From contig DEQW01000010.1 in the NCBI GenBank assembly GCA_002360635.1, forward strand, positions 1-47,432: a stretch of DNA of 47,432 bases. The letters run 5' to 3'. This document shows positions 15,839 through 24,790 of this stretch, one piece after another (position 1 is the stretch's first letter; each line of letters starts with the position of its first letter). The stretch is from Flavobacteriaceae bacterium UBA3356. Its GTDB lineage: Bacteria > Bacteroidota > Bacteroidia > Flavobacteriales > Flavobacteriaceae. Made by a program: the position numbers and the translations under genes. The notes below the pieces were generated by a model. It saw only the letters and a list, made by a program, of their open reading frames with translations. It had not been told where the DNA came from and searched no databases.

Positions 15839-16156
15839 ATGAAACGATTTGTAATTCTATTATTTTCAACATTGTTGTTTGCTTGTGCAAGCGACAAAGA
15901 AGATACACGGACGGTTCGCGATATGGCAATTCAAGAAGTTAAAAGTGAATTGAATTTACCTGACGGCACAACGTTTAACAATGAAAACATTGAGGTAACC
16001 GAAGAACCTTCAGATACAGAAGGAGTTGAAACCGTTTATGTAGTTAACATTTCTATTAAATCTCAAGATCAAAATGGGAATGAAATGGTAAAAACACATA
16101 CATTACGATATGAAAAAGCTAGTGACGACACTTATAAGCTCGCTTCATTCGATTAA
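15839..16156 (+). CDS. small lipoprotein, unknown
   Basis: The protein has 105 residues with a lipoprotein signal: a hydrophobic stretch, then LLFACAS with the lipid cysteine at residue 16. The mature part is short, acidic and beta-rich (ETVYVVNISIKSQ, KTHTLRYEKAS). I recognise no family. It precedes the M28 peptidase lipoprotein by 86 nt in the same direction, but no clear shared function follows. Confidence 0.75.
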   Translation: MKRFVILLFSTLLFACASDKEDTRTVRDMAIQEVKSELNLPDGTTFNNENIEVTEEPSDTEGVETVYVVNISIKSQDQNGNEMVKTHTLRYEKASDDTYKLASFD

Positions 16157-16242
16157 ATAATTACATGCCTTATATAAAAAGCTTTTTTATTCTACTAAAT
16201 AGTAAAAAACATAAAAATTAAAAATCAATAACCAGTATACAA

Positions 16243-17265
16243 ATGAAATATTTTTTTCTCTCCCTATTATCAATTCTCGTAGTATCGTGCAATTCTGCCC
16301 AAACAACTACAGCTAAGAAAAAAACTCGGGTTGATTATGCCAACACCATAACTGCTGAAGAGTTGAAAACCATGTTATACACATTTGCCGGTGACGAAAT
16401 GCAAGGAAGAATGACAGGTGAAAAAGGCCAAAAATTAGCCGCAGAATACCTTCGCAACTTTTATCAAGACCACGGAATAGCTTCTCCTATTGAAGAGAAT
16501 AATTATTACCAAAATATCCCCGCTGAATACTTCAGCAGAATGAAAGAACCAAAACCATCTGAAAATGTTGTAGCTTTTATTGAAGGTTCAGAAAAACCTG
16601 ACGAAATAATAGTCCTTTCGGCACATTACGACCACGTAGGAATACGAGAAGACGGGACAATTTATAACGGCGCTGATGATGACGGTAGCGGTACTATGGC
16701 AATGTTGGAGATTGCTGAAGCTTTTCAACAAGCTGTTAAAGATGGAAATGGCCCAAAGCGTTCTATTTTATTTTTACACGTTACAGCAGAAGAAATCGGT
16801 CTATTCGGCTCTCGATATTACACCGAAAACCCTATTTTCCCATTAGAAAATACGGTAGCAAATTTAAATACGGATATGATTGGGCGTATCGATCCCGACA
16901 AAAAAGACAATCCCAACTATATTTATTTAATAGGCAGCGATAAATTGAGCCAAGAGCTTCATAATGTTTCTGAAGAAGTAAATGAAAAATATATCAATTT
17001 AGAATTAGACTATAAGTATAATGATGAAAACGACCCCAACCGTTTTTATTACCGAAGCGACCATTACAATTTTGCAAAGAACAATATCCCAATTATTTTT
17101 TATTTTAACGGAACGCACGAAGATTACCACAAACCAACTGACACACCTGATAAAATTGAATATGAATTAATGACAAAAAGAACACAGTTAATTTTTCAAA
17201 CAGCTTGGGAAGTTGCCAATCGAGAAGGTAGAATTACAGCAGATAAGCTTGAAAGTGGTAATTAG
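16243..17265 (+). CDS. M28-family zinc aminopeptidase, lipoprotein
   Basis: The protein has 340 residues with a lipobox (VVSC, Cys16), so it is likely anchored in the envelope. The M28 co-catalytic two-zinc site is complete: SAHYDH (His128), NGADDDGSG (Asp145/146 region), TAEEIGLFGS (Glu183/184, base and ligand), NTDMIGR (Asp211) and a late THEDYH histidine. Family members remove N-terminal residues from peptides. The substrate is not predictable. A terminator shared with the convergent tRNA-His lies 27 nt past the stop. Confidence 0.93.
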   Translation: MKYFFLSLLSILVVSCNSAQTTTAKKKTRVDYANTITAEELKTMLYTFAGDEMQGRMTGEKGQKLAAEYLRNFYQDHGIASPIEENNYYQNIPAEYFSRMKEPKPSENVVAFIEGSEKPDEIIVLSAHYDHVGIREDGTIYNGADDDGSGTMAMLEIAEAFQQAVKDGNGPKRSILFLHVTAEEIGLFGSRYYTENPIFPLENTVANLNTDMIGRIDPDKKDNPNYIYLIGSDKLSQELHNVSEEVNEKYINLELDYKYNDENDPNRFYYRSDHYNFAKNNIPIIFYFNGTHEDYHKPTDTPDKIEYELMTKRTQLIFQTAWEVANREGRITADKLESGN

Positions 17266-17291
17266 AATATATAGTAAATTACTAATACAAA

Positions 17292-17323
17292 AAAAGCCTC
17301 TCGTTTCCGAGAGGCTTTACTTT
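17292..17323 (-). terminator. bidirectional terminator between the M28 gene and tRNA-His
   Basis: The stem AAAGCCTCTCG / CGAGAGGCTTT has a TTTC loop. On the minus strand it is followed by a run of seven T, so it ends the tRNA-His transcript; on the plus strand it can end the peptidase mRNA. Confidence 0.88.
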
Positions 17324-17325
17324 TG

Positions 17326-17400
17326 GGTGGAGGACGGGATTCGAACCCGCGACCCTCGGTACCACAAACCGATGCTCTAACCAGCTGAGCTACAACCACC
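17326..17400 (-). tRNA. tRNA-His (GUG)
   Basis: On the minus strand the cloverleaf is clear: TA at 8-9, D-stem GCTC/GAGC, anticodon stem TCGGT/ACCGA around TTGTGGT (anticodon GTG), and T-arm GCGGG-TTCGAAT-CCCGT. A G at 17400 gives the extra G-1 of tRNA-His, facing C73 at 17326. The 3' CCA is not encoded. The acceptor arms GTGGTTG and CCTCCAC leave pairs 5-68 and 6-67 as pyrimidine mismatches. It is a single gene with its own promoter (17427-17457) and terminator. Confidence 0.93.
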
Positions 17401-17426
17401 ATGTAATTTCGCTTTAAAAGCGAGTG

Positions 17427-17457
17427 CAAATATAAGGTATTTACCACGTTTGCACAA
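17427..17457 (-). promoter_or_regulatory. tRNA-His promoter
   Basis: On the minus strand, TTG (17455-17457), a 20-bp spacer and TATATTTG (17427-17434) fit the consensus. The following GCACTCGC nearly copies the start region of the three rRNA-type promoters at the left edge. Confidence 0.85.
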
Positions 17458-17476
17458 TATAAAAATAATGGAATTT

Positions 17477-18193
17477 TTATATCAAATCAAAAATTGAATC
17501 TACAGCTACATATCGTTCGGCTGTAAAGCCTTCTCCGTGCTCCACTCCTATTAAGCGCCCTAAATTTTTAGCACGATAAGTTATACTCTCATTAAAGTTA
17601 GCCGTAGCAATTGGTGTTACGGGTTCTTTTGAATTTTCATCAAAAAATTGACTTTTGTAGGCGGCAACCGATTCCAGTTTTTTATCTAAATATCCTGAAA
17701 TGTCAACCACAAAATCGGGCGTTAAATCCTTCCACTGTATATAATGATAAACGTGTTTAGGCCGCCATTCTTTTTGATGATTGTTTTCATGAATTGTTTC
17801 AATTTTTCGCAAACCGCTTAAAAAACAAGCATCACTAACTAACTTACTTCCTTTTCCGTGGTCAATATGACGGTCATCAACAGCATTACACAGCACTACA
17901 TCTGGCCTGTATTTTCTCAATATTTTAATAATCTCTAATTGACTAGCTGTATTATTTACAAAAAAACCATCTGAAAACGCTAAGTTGTGCCGCATCGAAA
18001 CACCTAATATCTTAGCCGCATTCTTTGCTTCTTTATCTCTAATTTCGGCAGTTCCTCTTGTGCCTAATTCGCCTCGCGTTAAATCTAATATTCCTACTTT
18101 TTTCCCATTAGCAACTTCTTTTGCTATGGTTCCAGAACAACTCAACTCCACATCATCGGGATGTGCGCCAATGGCCAATATATCCAACTTCAT
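17477..18193 (-). CDS. bshB1: bacillithiol biosynthesis deacetylase BshB1
   Basis: Zinc enzyme of the PIG-L/LmbE family that removes acetate from GlcNAc-malate, the second step of bacillithiol synthesis. The protein has 238 residues. The metal motif AHPDDVE (10-16) supplies His, Asp and Asp; the later histidine is in the DDRHIDHGKG block. LDLTRGELGTRGT and VEHGEGF near the C-terminus are specific for the BshB1 group and not mycothiol or chitin deacetylases. It starts 3 nt after the stop codon of the upstream Cys/Met PLP gene, so it is co-transcribed with a cysteine-related enzyme. Confidence 0.95.
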   Translation of the reverse strand: MKLDILAIGAHPDDVELSCSGTIAKEVANGKKVGILDLTRGELGTRGTAEIRDKEAKNAAKILGVSMRHNLAFSDGFFVNNTASQLEIIKILRKYRPDVVLCNAVDDRHIDHGKGSKLVSDACFLSGLRKIETIHENNHQKEWRPKHVYHYIQWKDLTPDFVVDISGYLDKKLESVAAYKSQFFDENSKEPVTPIATANFNESITYRAKNLGRLIGVEHGEGFTAERYVAVDSIFDLI

Positions 18194-18196
18194 AAA

Positions 18197-19369
18197 TTAT
18201 ATTTTTTCCATTTCATTCTTGGAAACTGCTTTAAAAGCTTGTTCCAAATCTGTTATTAAATCTCTTTTTTCTTCAATCCCAACAGAAAAGCGCAGCAAAC
18301 CATCGCTAATGCCTTGTCGTTCTCTTTCTTCAGAAGAAAGTAGTGCGTGCGAAGTTTTTGTAGGCGATAAAATAGTAGATTCCACTCCAGCCAAACTCAT
18401 GGATTCTTTAATAAGTTTCAACGATTTCATAAACTTTGAAGCATCCAATCCTTCTTTCAATTCAAAAGAAAGCATACCGCTGTAGCCTCGCATTTGTTTT
18501 TTTGCCAATTGATAATCAGGGTGGCTTTTTAATCCGGGGTAATACACTCTCTCGACCAAATCATGTTTATGCAACCATTTAGCCAGTTTTTTAGCATTTC
18601 GGTTTTGAGCTTTCACACGTAATTTCATCGTCTTCATACTTCGCTCTAATAACCAAACTGTATAATCGCTTAAGCTACCTCCTAAATTTTTAGCTACATT
18701 CCAAATTTTGGTAATATGTTCTTCGGAAGCAGCAACTGCTCCCGCACAAATATCGCTATGACCACCCATGTATTTGGTCGCGCTGTGTATCATTATATCA
18801 ATTCCGAAATCTGCTGGATTTTGATTTATGGGCGATGCAAACGTATTGTCAATCATCGTTACAATATTTTGCTCTTTTGCTATTCGCGAAATCATTTCCA
18901 AATCGGTTATTAGCATCAAAGGATTGGAAGGTGTTTCAACAAAAATCACTTTGGTGTTTTCTTTTAATTTTGAAGTAAAATCAGCTTCAGAAAAACCTTC
19001 GGTAAAATCGTATTCAATCCCAAATTTATCGAACTCTTCCACTACAAAATTATAGGTTCCGCCGTAGAGTGTTTTCTGTAACACTACGTGATCCCCAGCA
19101 TGTAAAAAAGCGAGCATCGTTGTACTTATGGCAGCCATTCCGCTTCCAAAAATTAAACCCGCTTCGGTTTTTTCAAGCATCGCAATTTTTTTGCAAAGTG
19201 CTTCTTGATTGGGCGTATTAAAATAACGAGGATATCTTTTCACATCCACCCCTTCATATGCATATGAGCTTGATGGATAAATTGGGGAAACGGCTCCTTT
19301 AAACTGCTCGTCCTTTACTTCGCCAACGTGTGTACAAATAGTATTTACACCTAAACTTTTCTGTTTCAT
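18197..19369 (-). CDS. Cys/Met-metabolism PLP enzyme (cystathionine gamma-synthase/lyase type)
   Basis: The protein has 390 residues from the ATG at 19369; an upstream in-frame start would add 15 residues (LYLRRLENF) unlike the family. Fold-type I PLP signatures are clear: the YGGTYNF phosphate loop, DNTFASPINQNP, and SATKYMGGHSD with the Schiff-base lysine (Lys199). Substrate specificity among cystathionine gamma-synthase, gamma-lyase and methionine gamma-lyase is not decided by these motifs. It lies 3 nt upstream of bshB1, which fits a role in supplying cysteine for bacillithiol (inference). hutI is divergent on the other side. Confidence 0.9.
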   Translation of the reverse strand: MKQKSLGVNTICTHVGEVKDEQFKGAVSPIYPSSSYAYEGVDVKRYPRYFNTPNQEALCKKIAMLEKTEAGLIFGSGMAAISTTMLAFLHAGDHVVLQKTLYGGTYNFVVEEFDKFGIEYDFTEGFSEADFTSKLKENTKVIFVETPSNPLMLITDLEMISRIAKEQNIVTMIDNTFASPINQNPADFGIDIMIHSATKYMGGHSDICAGAVAASEEHITKIWNVAKNLGGSLSDYTVWLLERSMKTMKLRVKAQNRNAKKLAKWLHKHDLVERVYYPGLKSHPDYQLAKKQMRGYSGMLSFELKEGLDASKFMKSLKLIKESMSLAGVESTILSPTKTSHALLSSEERERQGISDGLLRFSVGIEEKRDLITDLEQAFKAVSKNEMEKI

Positions 19370-19432
19370 CTCACTAAAATTTTCTAAACGTCTAAGGTAT
19401 AAATTCCTTATCAAGTTTACTATCTTTATGGT

Positions 19433-20668
19433 ATGAAATTACTTCTTACGAACATACAGCAACTACTACAAACCCGTGAAAACCCGCCACAAAAAGTAAG
19501 CGGAACAGAGATGAACCAATTACCCAGTATTAATAATGCTTGGGTGCTTATTGAAGATGGTATCATTTCAGATTATGGTGAAATGAAGAATATTCCAAAT
19601 GTGGAAGGTTTTAAACCCATAGATTGTGCAGGAAAAATCGTGATGCCAGCTTGGTGCGATTCGCATACACACATTGTCTATGCAGGAAACCGCGAACAGG
19701 AATTTGTGGATAGAATTAAAGGATTATCCTATCAGGAAATTGCTAAAAAAGGCGGCGGAATTGTAAATAGCGCTAAAAAGTTACAGGAAACTTCAGAAAA
19801 AGAACTCTATAAACAATCTGCCAAACGATTGGAAGAAGTGATGAAATTGGGAACGGCAGCCATTGAAATTAAAAGTGGCTATGGACTTACCACCGAAACC
19901 GAAGCCAAAATGCTTCGCGTTGCCAAAAAACTAGAAAAAAATTATCCGGTTACGGTGAAAACCACCTTTTTAGGTGCTCACGCCGTACCTACCGAATATA
20001 AAGAGAAGAAAACAGAATATATCGACTTAATTTGCAATGAGATGCTCCCGAAAGTTGCTAAAGAAGGGTTAGCAGACTACGTAGACGTGTTTTGCGAAGA
20101 CGGTTACTTTTCAGTAGCAGAAACAGAACGTATCCTTAAGGAAGCTCAAAAATACAAGCTCACTCCTAAAATTCACGTTAATCAATTTAACGCTATTGGC
20201 GGTATTGCGGCAGGTGTAAAATACAACGCTTTAAGCGTAGACCACTTAGAAGTATTGACCGACGAAGATATTGAAGCTTTAAAAGGCAGTGAAACCATGC
20301 CGGTAGCACTTCCCTCCTGTTCCTATTTTTTAAGTATTCCTTATACGCCTGGAAGAGAATTAATCGATGCTGGGTTACCACTTGCCTTAGCAACTGACTA
20401 CAATCCAGGTTCCACACCTAGCGGAAACATGAATTTTGTAGTTTCTACTGCTTGTATAAAAATGCGCTTAACTCCCGAAGAGGCAATAAACGCTGCTACA
20501 ATCAACGGTGCATATGCCATGGGGATTAGTGATACACATGGAAGTATTACCAAAGGAAAAGTTGCGAGTCTTATTATAACAAAAGCGGTCCCGTCGTATG
20601 GCTATTTACCGTATTCCTTCGGAAGTAATTTAATAGATTCAGTAATCATTAAAGGAGAACTTGTATAA
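19433..20668 (+). CDS. hutI: imidazolonepropionase
   Basis: Third enzyme of histidine degradation; hydrolyses imidazolone-5-propionate to N-formimino-glutamate. The 411 residues form an amidohydrolase TIM barrel with a single metal site: DSHTH (His78, His80), a histidine in FLGAHAVP near 184, one in KIHVNQFN, and the aspartate of ATDYNPGS. The flanking beta-sandwich is split between both termini, as is usual. The stop overlaps the next ATG by one base (TAATG), so hutI and hutG are coupled. A TATCTTTA box ends only 5 nt before the ATG, so the mRNA may be nearly leaderless. hutH and hutU are not in the window. Confidence 0.96.
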   Translation: MKLLLTNIQQLLQTRENPPQKVSGTEMNQLPSINNAWVLIEDGIISDYGEMKNIPNVEGFKPIDCAGKIVMPAWCDSHTHIVYAGNREQEFVDRIKGLSYQEIAKKGGGIVNSAKKLQETSEKELYKQSAKRLEEVMKLGTAAIEIKSGYGLTTETEAKMLRVAKKLEKNYPVTVKTTFLGAHAVPTEYKEKKTEYIDLICNEMLPKVAKEGLADYVDVFCEDGYFSVAETERILKEAQKYKLTPKIHVNQFNAIGGIAAGVKYNALSVDHLEVLTDEDIEALKGSETMPVALPSCSYFLSIPYTPGRELIDAGLPLALATDYNPGSTPSGNMNFVVSTACIKMRLTPEEAINAATINGAYAMGISDTHGSITKGKVASLIITKAVPSYGYLPYSFGSNLIDSVIIKGELV

Positions 20669-21678
20669 TGGATTTCGTTCGATTTTATTCTGAAAAAGAG
20701 CTTGCGAAACTAACGAGCTCGAGAGCTGGGGAAGAAAAACTGGGAGCTGCTGTGAAAACAGTTTCCAATTGGGAGGAGTTGAAAAACACCCAATCAAAAT
20801 ATGTTTTATTAGGTATTCCTGAAGATATTGGCGTACGCGCCAACCACGGAAAACCGGGCGCGCGTGATGCTTGGGTAACGGGGTTACAATCGTTTTGTAA
20901 TATTCAAAATAATTTACTTACTAAAGCCGAAAACGTAATTATTCTAGGCGAAATAGATTGTAAAACCCAAATGGAACAGGCTGAAAAAATTTCAGAAGAA
21001 GCGCCACATTATTATGAAAAGTTAGGGGAATTAGTTTCTCAAATTGACGATAAAGTTTCAGAAACAATCAAACGCATTGTTCAGGCTAATAAAATACCAA
21101 TCATCATTGGAGGCGGTCATAATAATAGCTTCGGAAATTTAAAAGGAGCTTCTCAAGCTATCGGCAAAGGAATAAACTGCGTTAATTTTGATGCACACAC
21201 AGATTTTCGAGCCTTAGAGCATCGGCATAGTGGCAACGGGTTTTCATACGCTTTTGAAGATGGCTATTTAGACAAGTATTCCATATTCGGGATTCATAGG
21301 AATTATACCTCAAAGGCTGTTTTTGAAACGATGGATGCTAATCCAGAAAGAATTCAATTTTCAATTTTTGAAGATATTGCCATTTCAGAAAAAATAGCTT
21401 TTTCAAAAGCACTTCAAAATACTGACGAATTTCTACATACCGAAACTGACTATTTTGGCGTTGAATTAGATTTAGACGCTATTGAAAATATAGGAAGTAG
21501 CGCAATGACACCCAGCGGATTTACCGTAACCAAAGCAAGGAAATTCTTAGCGCACTTCTCAAAAAAACAGAAGTGCAAGTATATACATATTTGTGAAGGG
21601 GCGCCTAGGTTTTCGACTAAATCTGGGCAACTGGGAAAGACTATTGCTTATTTAATATCAGACTGTATCACTTCATGA
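20668..21678 (+). CDS. hutG: formimidoylglutamase (arginase family)
   Basis: Last step of histidine degradation: N-formimino-glutamate to glutamate plus formamide. The 336 residues have the two-manganese ureohydrolase ligands: GGGHNNSFG (His151), NFDAHTDF (Asp175, His177, Asp179) and VELDLDAIEN near 268 (two aspartates). The hut context favours formimidoylglutamase over arginase or agmatinase. It overlaps hutI by 1 nt and the GNAT gene by 4 nt (ATGA). Confidence 0.93.
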   Translation: MDFVRFYSEKELAKLTSSRAGEEKLGAAVKTVSNWEELKNTQSKYVLLGIPEDIGVRANHGKPGARDAWVTGLQSFCNIQNNLLTKAENVIILGEIDCKTQMEQAEKISEEAPHYYEKLGELVSQIDDKVSETIKRIVQANKIPIIIGGGHNNSFGNLKGASQAIGKGINCVNFDAHTDFRALEHRHSGNGFSYAFEDGYLDKYSIFGIHRNYTSKAVFETMDANPERIQFSIFEDIAISEKIAFSKALQNTDEFLHTETDYFGVELDLDAIENIGSSAMTPSGFTVTKARKFLAHFSKKQKCKYIHICEGAPRFSTKSGQLGKTIAYLISDCITS

Positions 21679-22130
21679 AAATTATATCCTACGAGCCACA
21701 ATATGGCCAGGACTTTTACGAGCTAAATGTAGAATGGCTAGAAGCATACTTTTATGTTGAGGATTTTGACCGCGAAGTATTAAGTAAACCAGAAAAATAC
21801 ATTTTAAATCCTGGCGGACACATCTTTTTTGCTATTGAAAACAACATCATTTTAGGTACCGTTGCTCTTTTGAAGAAAGAAGAAGGCGCTTTTGAACTGA
21901 CTAAAATGGCTGTTTTACCTAACCAACGCGGTAAGAAAATTGGTCAAAAACTGATGCAATACTGTATTGATTTTGCAAAAGAAAACAACTTTAAAAAACT
22001 CTTTTTATATTCAAATACCAAACTTGAAAATGCTATTTACATTTACAGGAAATTCGGATTTTTGGAAGTAGAACAAGAGCCGGATGTACCGTATGAGCGC
22101 AGTAATATTAAAATGGTTTTTCCTCTCTAG
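21675..22130 (+). CDS. GNAT-family N-acetyltransferase
   Basis: The 151 residues follow the GNAT fold: a central FELTKMAVLPNQRGKKIGQKLM segment carries the acetyl-CoA pyrophosphate loop (Q/R-x-x-G-x-G/K type), then LFLYSNTKLENAIYIYRKFGF. The substrate is unknown. Its ATG overlaps the hutG stop (ATGA), so it belongs to the hut operon; an action on a histidine- or glutamate-derived metabolite is possible but unproven. It ends with no spacer against the convergent glycosyltransferase. Confidence 0.9.
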   Translation: MKIISYEPQYGQDFYELNVEWLEAYFYVEDFDREVLSKPEKYILNPGGHIFFAIENNIILGTVALLKKEEGAFELTKMAVLPNQRGKKIGQKLMQYCIDFAKENNFKKLFLYSNTKLENAIYIYRKFGFLEVEQEPDVPYERSNIKMVFPL

Positions 22131-23357
22131 TTATTTATTCTTCTCTTCAATCCATTTTGCCATAAATTTGGTGCTTTGTGCCGTATGATGCTGTAAAATT
22201 TGCCCAAAGAAATGGCTATTTCTATGTCGTGGTAAGTTCTTTTTTATCGTTTCAATTCTTTCTAAAAAAGAAGCGTCAAAAAGGGTTTTATCAAATCTGT
22301 TATTTAGTGTTTCAAAACCTTGATGCTGCTTTTCTAGCCAAATATTTTCATCAGTATACAATGTGATAGCCTTATTTATAAAATCAGTCCAATTATCTGC
22401 CCCATTATTAGTTGTAGAAGCGTTATAAATCCCTTCAGCTCCAATATTTGTAGTAACTAAGGGGGTTCCAGATTGCATGGCATCTATCAATTTTCCTTTT
22501 AATCCTGCGCCAAACCGAATTGGCGCTAAACACGCTCGTGCTTGTCGCATTACAGTATGACTATCTGCTGCCCAACCTTTAATAATAAACCCTTCCTTCT
22601 CGTTATGTAGTTCTAGCACCTGTTGTGGAGCATACGCTCCGTAAACATGTAATTCAGCTTTTGGAAGTTTTGCTTTTATTTGAGGCCAAATATCCTTTTT
22701 TAAAACTTTAAGGGAATCTACATTAGGCGCATGCAATAAATTGCCGATGGTGATAAAATGTTGTCTTTCCTTAAAAGTTGGTAGATATTGTTTTTGTTCT
22801 TCTGAAATGGGAGAAAGTAAAAAAGGTAGATAAAAAAGTATATTTTCCGAAATAGAAAAGGTATTTTGTAACAGTTTTATTTCAGCTTCTGAAATAATAA
22901 GCGACAGGTCGCAACGCCAGATACTCGCTAATTCTCTTTTTGCCGTTTCGGTAAACAAATTAGCTTTTTCAACAGGTGTATTTTGTTTTACAGCTATTTC
23001 CCGTGCTTTCCTAAGGAAATGCAAATCTTCAGTATCCAGTATTTTTAGTGCTTCTGGACATACTTCACTTACGCGCCAACCAAATTGTTCTTCAGTGATA
23101 AACCGATCAAAAAGGACGATAGTTGGGTTTTCTTTCCGAAGAAAATCATCGAAAGAAGAATTGTTAAGCTGTATTGTTTCTGAAGAAATTCCTAAGTTTT
23201 GTAAATCGGCTGACTTATCGCCGCTACTTGCTGTGCTGGCAAAAGTAATTGAATAGTTGTCTTCTAGAAAAACCTGAATAAGCTGAAGCATCCTTGAGCC
23301 AGCTGCCGTAGTGGTAGGCTCGGGAAAAGTATGTCCGATTATAAGTAGCTTTTTCAA
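22131..23357 (-). CDS. glycosyltransferase, GT4-like (GT-B fold)
   Basis: The protein has 408 residues. The N-terminal half begins with a Rossmann strand (KKLLIIGHTFPEP) followed by AAGSRMLQL. The C-terminal half has FITIGNLLHAPNVDSLK, ELHVYGAY, IKGWAAD and then GAGLKGKLIDAMQSGTPLVTTNIGAEGI, the sugar-nucleotide site of GT4 enzymes (glycine loop, then the E/D-A-x-x-x-G-x-P pattern). Donor and acceptor are unknown. No other polysaccharide genes are adjacent. Its stop codon directly abuts that of the GNAT gene. Confidence 0.85.
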   Translation of the reverse strand: MKKLLIIGHTFPEPTTTAAGSRMLQLIQVFLEDNYSITFASTASSGDKSADLQNLGISSETIQLNNSSFDDFLRKENPTIVLFDRFITEEQFGWRVSEVCPEALKILDTEDLHFLRKAREIAVKQNTPVEKANLFTETAKRELASIWRCDLSLIISEAEIKLLQNTFSISENILFYLPFLLSPISEEQKQYLPTFKERQHFITIGNLLHAPNVDSLKVLKKDIWPQIKAKLPKAELHVYGAYAPQQVLELHNEKEGFIIKGWAADSHTVMRQARACLAPIRFGAGLKGKLIDAMQSGTPLVTTNIGAEGIYNASTTNNGADNWTDFINKAITLYTDENIWLEKQHQGFETLNNRFDKTLFDASFLERIETIKKNLPRHRNSHFFGQILQHHTAQSTKFMAKWIEEKNK

Positions 23358-23461
23358 AACAGATAAAGATTATTGTTATGTCACCCTGTATTAGATAAAT
23401 ATGTCGACACTACATCGGAGTGACAACCCAATTTCAATAAAAACAGGAAACCTTTCTCAAG

Positions 23462-24769
23462 TTAATCCATTACTACTTCACCATAGAGGTCAAAATCTTC
23501 TGCGGCGGTGATTTTTACGTTGAAAAACTCACCAGTCCTCAGGTAGCCATCCTCTGCATTAACCAACACTTCGTTATCTACGTCTGGGCTGTCAAATTCA
23601 GTTCGCCCCACAAAGTAGCTGCCTTCTTTTCTATCAATTAGTACGCGGAATACTTTCCCAATTTTCTGCTGATTCAATTCCCAAGAAATTTGAGACTGAA
23701 TAGCCATAATTTCGTTGGCACGCTCCATTTTTACGTCTTCGGGTACATCATCTTCCAGATTAAAAGCGTGTGTGTTTTCTTCGTGAGAATAGGTAAAACA
23801 GCCTAAACGTTCAAAGCGCATTTCTTCTACCCAGTTTTTAAGTAATTGGAAATCTTCTTCGGTCTCACCTGGATATCCAACTATCAAGGTTGTACGAATA
23901 GCCATATTAGGAACGTATCTTCTGAAATCTTTTAAAAGATTAGTTGTCTTCTCATACGTAGTTCCACGGCGCATCGATTTTAAAATATGGTCGGAAATAT
24001 GCTGCAATGGAATATCAATATAATCACATATTTTCGGCTCTTCCCGCATGACATCCAACACATCCATCGGGAAACCAGTTGGGAATGCATAATGCAATCT
24101 GATCCATTCGATACCTTCTACCTTTGCTAAGTTTTTAAGTAATTCTGCTAAGTTTCGTTTTTTATACAAATCAAGACCGTAATAAGTAAGGTCCTGAGCA
24201 ATTAGAATCAATTCTTTTACACCGTTTGCGGCTAGCTTTTCCGCTTCCGTTACTAAATCTTCAATAGGAGTACTTTTGTGCTTTCCTCGCATCAACGGTA
24301 TGGCACAGAATGAACACGGACGATCGCAGCCTTCTGCAATTTTTAAATAGGCGTAGTTTTTTGGTGTGGTTGTTAATCGTTCACCTATTAACTCATGTTT
24401 ATAATCCGCTCCCAATGCTTTCAATAAGCCGGGTAATTCTGTTGTTCCGAAGTATTGATCTACATCAGGAATTTCCTTTTGAAGATCGGGTTTGTAGCGT
24501 TCAGAAAGGCAACCGGTAACAAATACTTTGTCAACAACACCTTCTTCTTTTTTCTGAACGTATTCTAAAATAGTATTGACGCTTTCTTCCTTTGCATTAG
24601 CAATAAAGCCACACGTATTGATTACTACTACATTTCCTTCCTCTTCATGAACAACCTCTTTATCATTGGCACGTAACTGCCCCATTAACACCTCGCTGTC
24701 ATAAACGTTTTTAGAACAGCCTAAGGTTACTACATTAATCTTATTTTTCTTCAGTGATTTTGTACGCAT
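23462..24769 (-). CDS. rimO: ribosomal protein uS12 methylthiotransferase
   Basis: Radical-SAM enzyme with two iron-sulfur clusters that adds a methylthio group to a conserved aspartate of uS12. The protein has 435 residues. The N-terminal MTTase domain has cysteines at LGCSKNVYDSE, NTCGFI and TGCLSERY. The radical-SAM motif CDRPCSFC follows near 150, then a C-terminal TRAM domain. KNVYDSE and the KIAEGCDRPCSFCAIP signature favour RimO over MiaB. I set the start at 24769: an in-frame ATG at 24793 lies inside the -7 box of the promoter and could not be in the mRNA. Confidence 0.95.
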   Translation of the reverse strand: MRTKSLKKNKINVVTLGCSKNVYDSEVLMGQLRANDKEVVHEEEGNVVVINTCGFIANAKEESVNTILEYVQKKEEGVVDKVFVTGCLSERYKPDLQKEIPDVDQYFGTTELPGLLKALGADYKHELIGERLTTTPKNYAYLKIAEGCDRPCSFCAIPLMRGKHKSTPIEDLVTEAEKLAANGVKELILIAQDLTYYGLDLYKKRNLAELLKNLAKVEGIEWIRLHYAFPTGFPMDVLDVMREEPKICDYIDIPLQHISDHILKSMRRGTTYEKTTNLLKDFRRYVPNMAIRTTLIVGYPGETEEDFQLLKNWVEEMRFERLGCFTYSHEENTHAFNLEDDVPEDVKMERANEIMAIQSQISWELNQQKIGKVFRVLIDRKEGSYFVGRTEFDSPDVDNEVLVNAEDGYLRTGEFFNVKITAAEDFDLYGEVVMD

Positions 24770-24790
24770 TGTGCAGTTTTTAAAAGCGCA

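Noticed and set aside
17262..17447. 61-residue open frame with AQLVRASVCGTEGRGFESRPP on the minus strand
   Set aside because: It is the tRNA-His gene read as protein; this peptide pattern is a well-known false ORF over tRNA genes.
17985..18485. 166-codon plus-strand frame opposite bshB1 and the PLP gene
   Set aside because: It spans two real genes on the other strand, has a serine-rich antisense composition and no family match.
19421..19428. TATCTTTA just before hutI as a firm promoter
   Set aside because: It lacks the final G and a TTG at the right distance; a leaderless hutI mRNA is possible but not supported enough to list.
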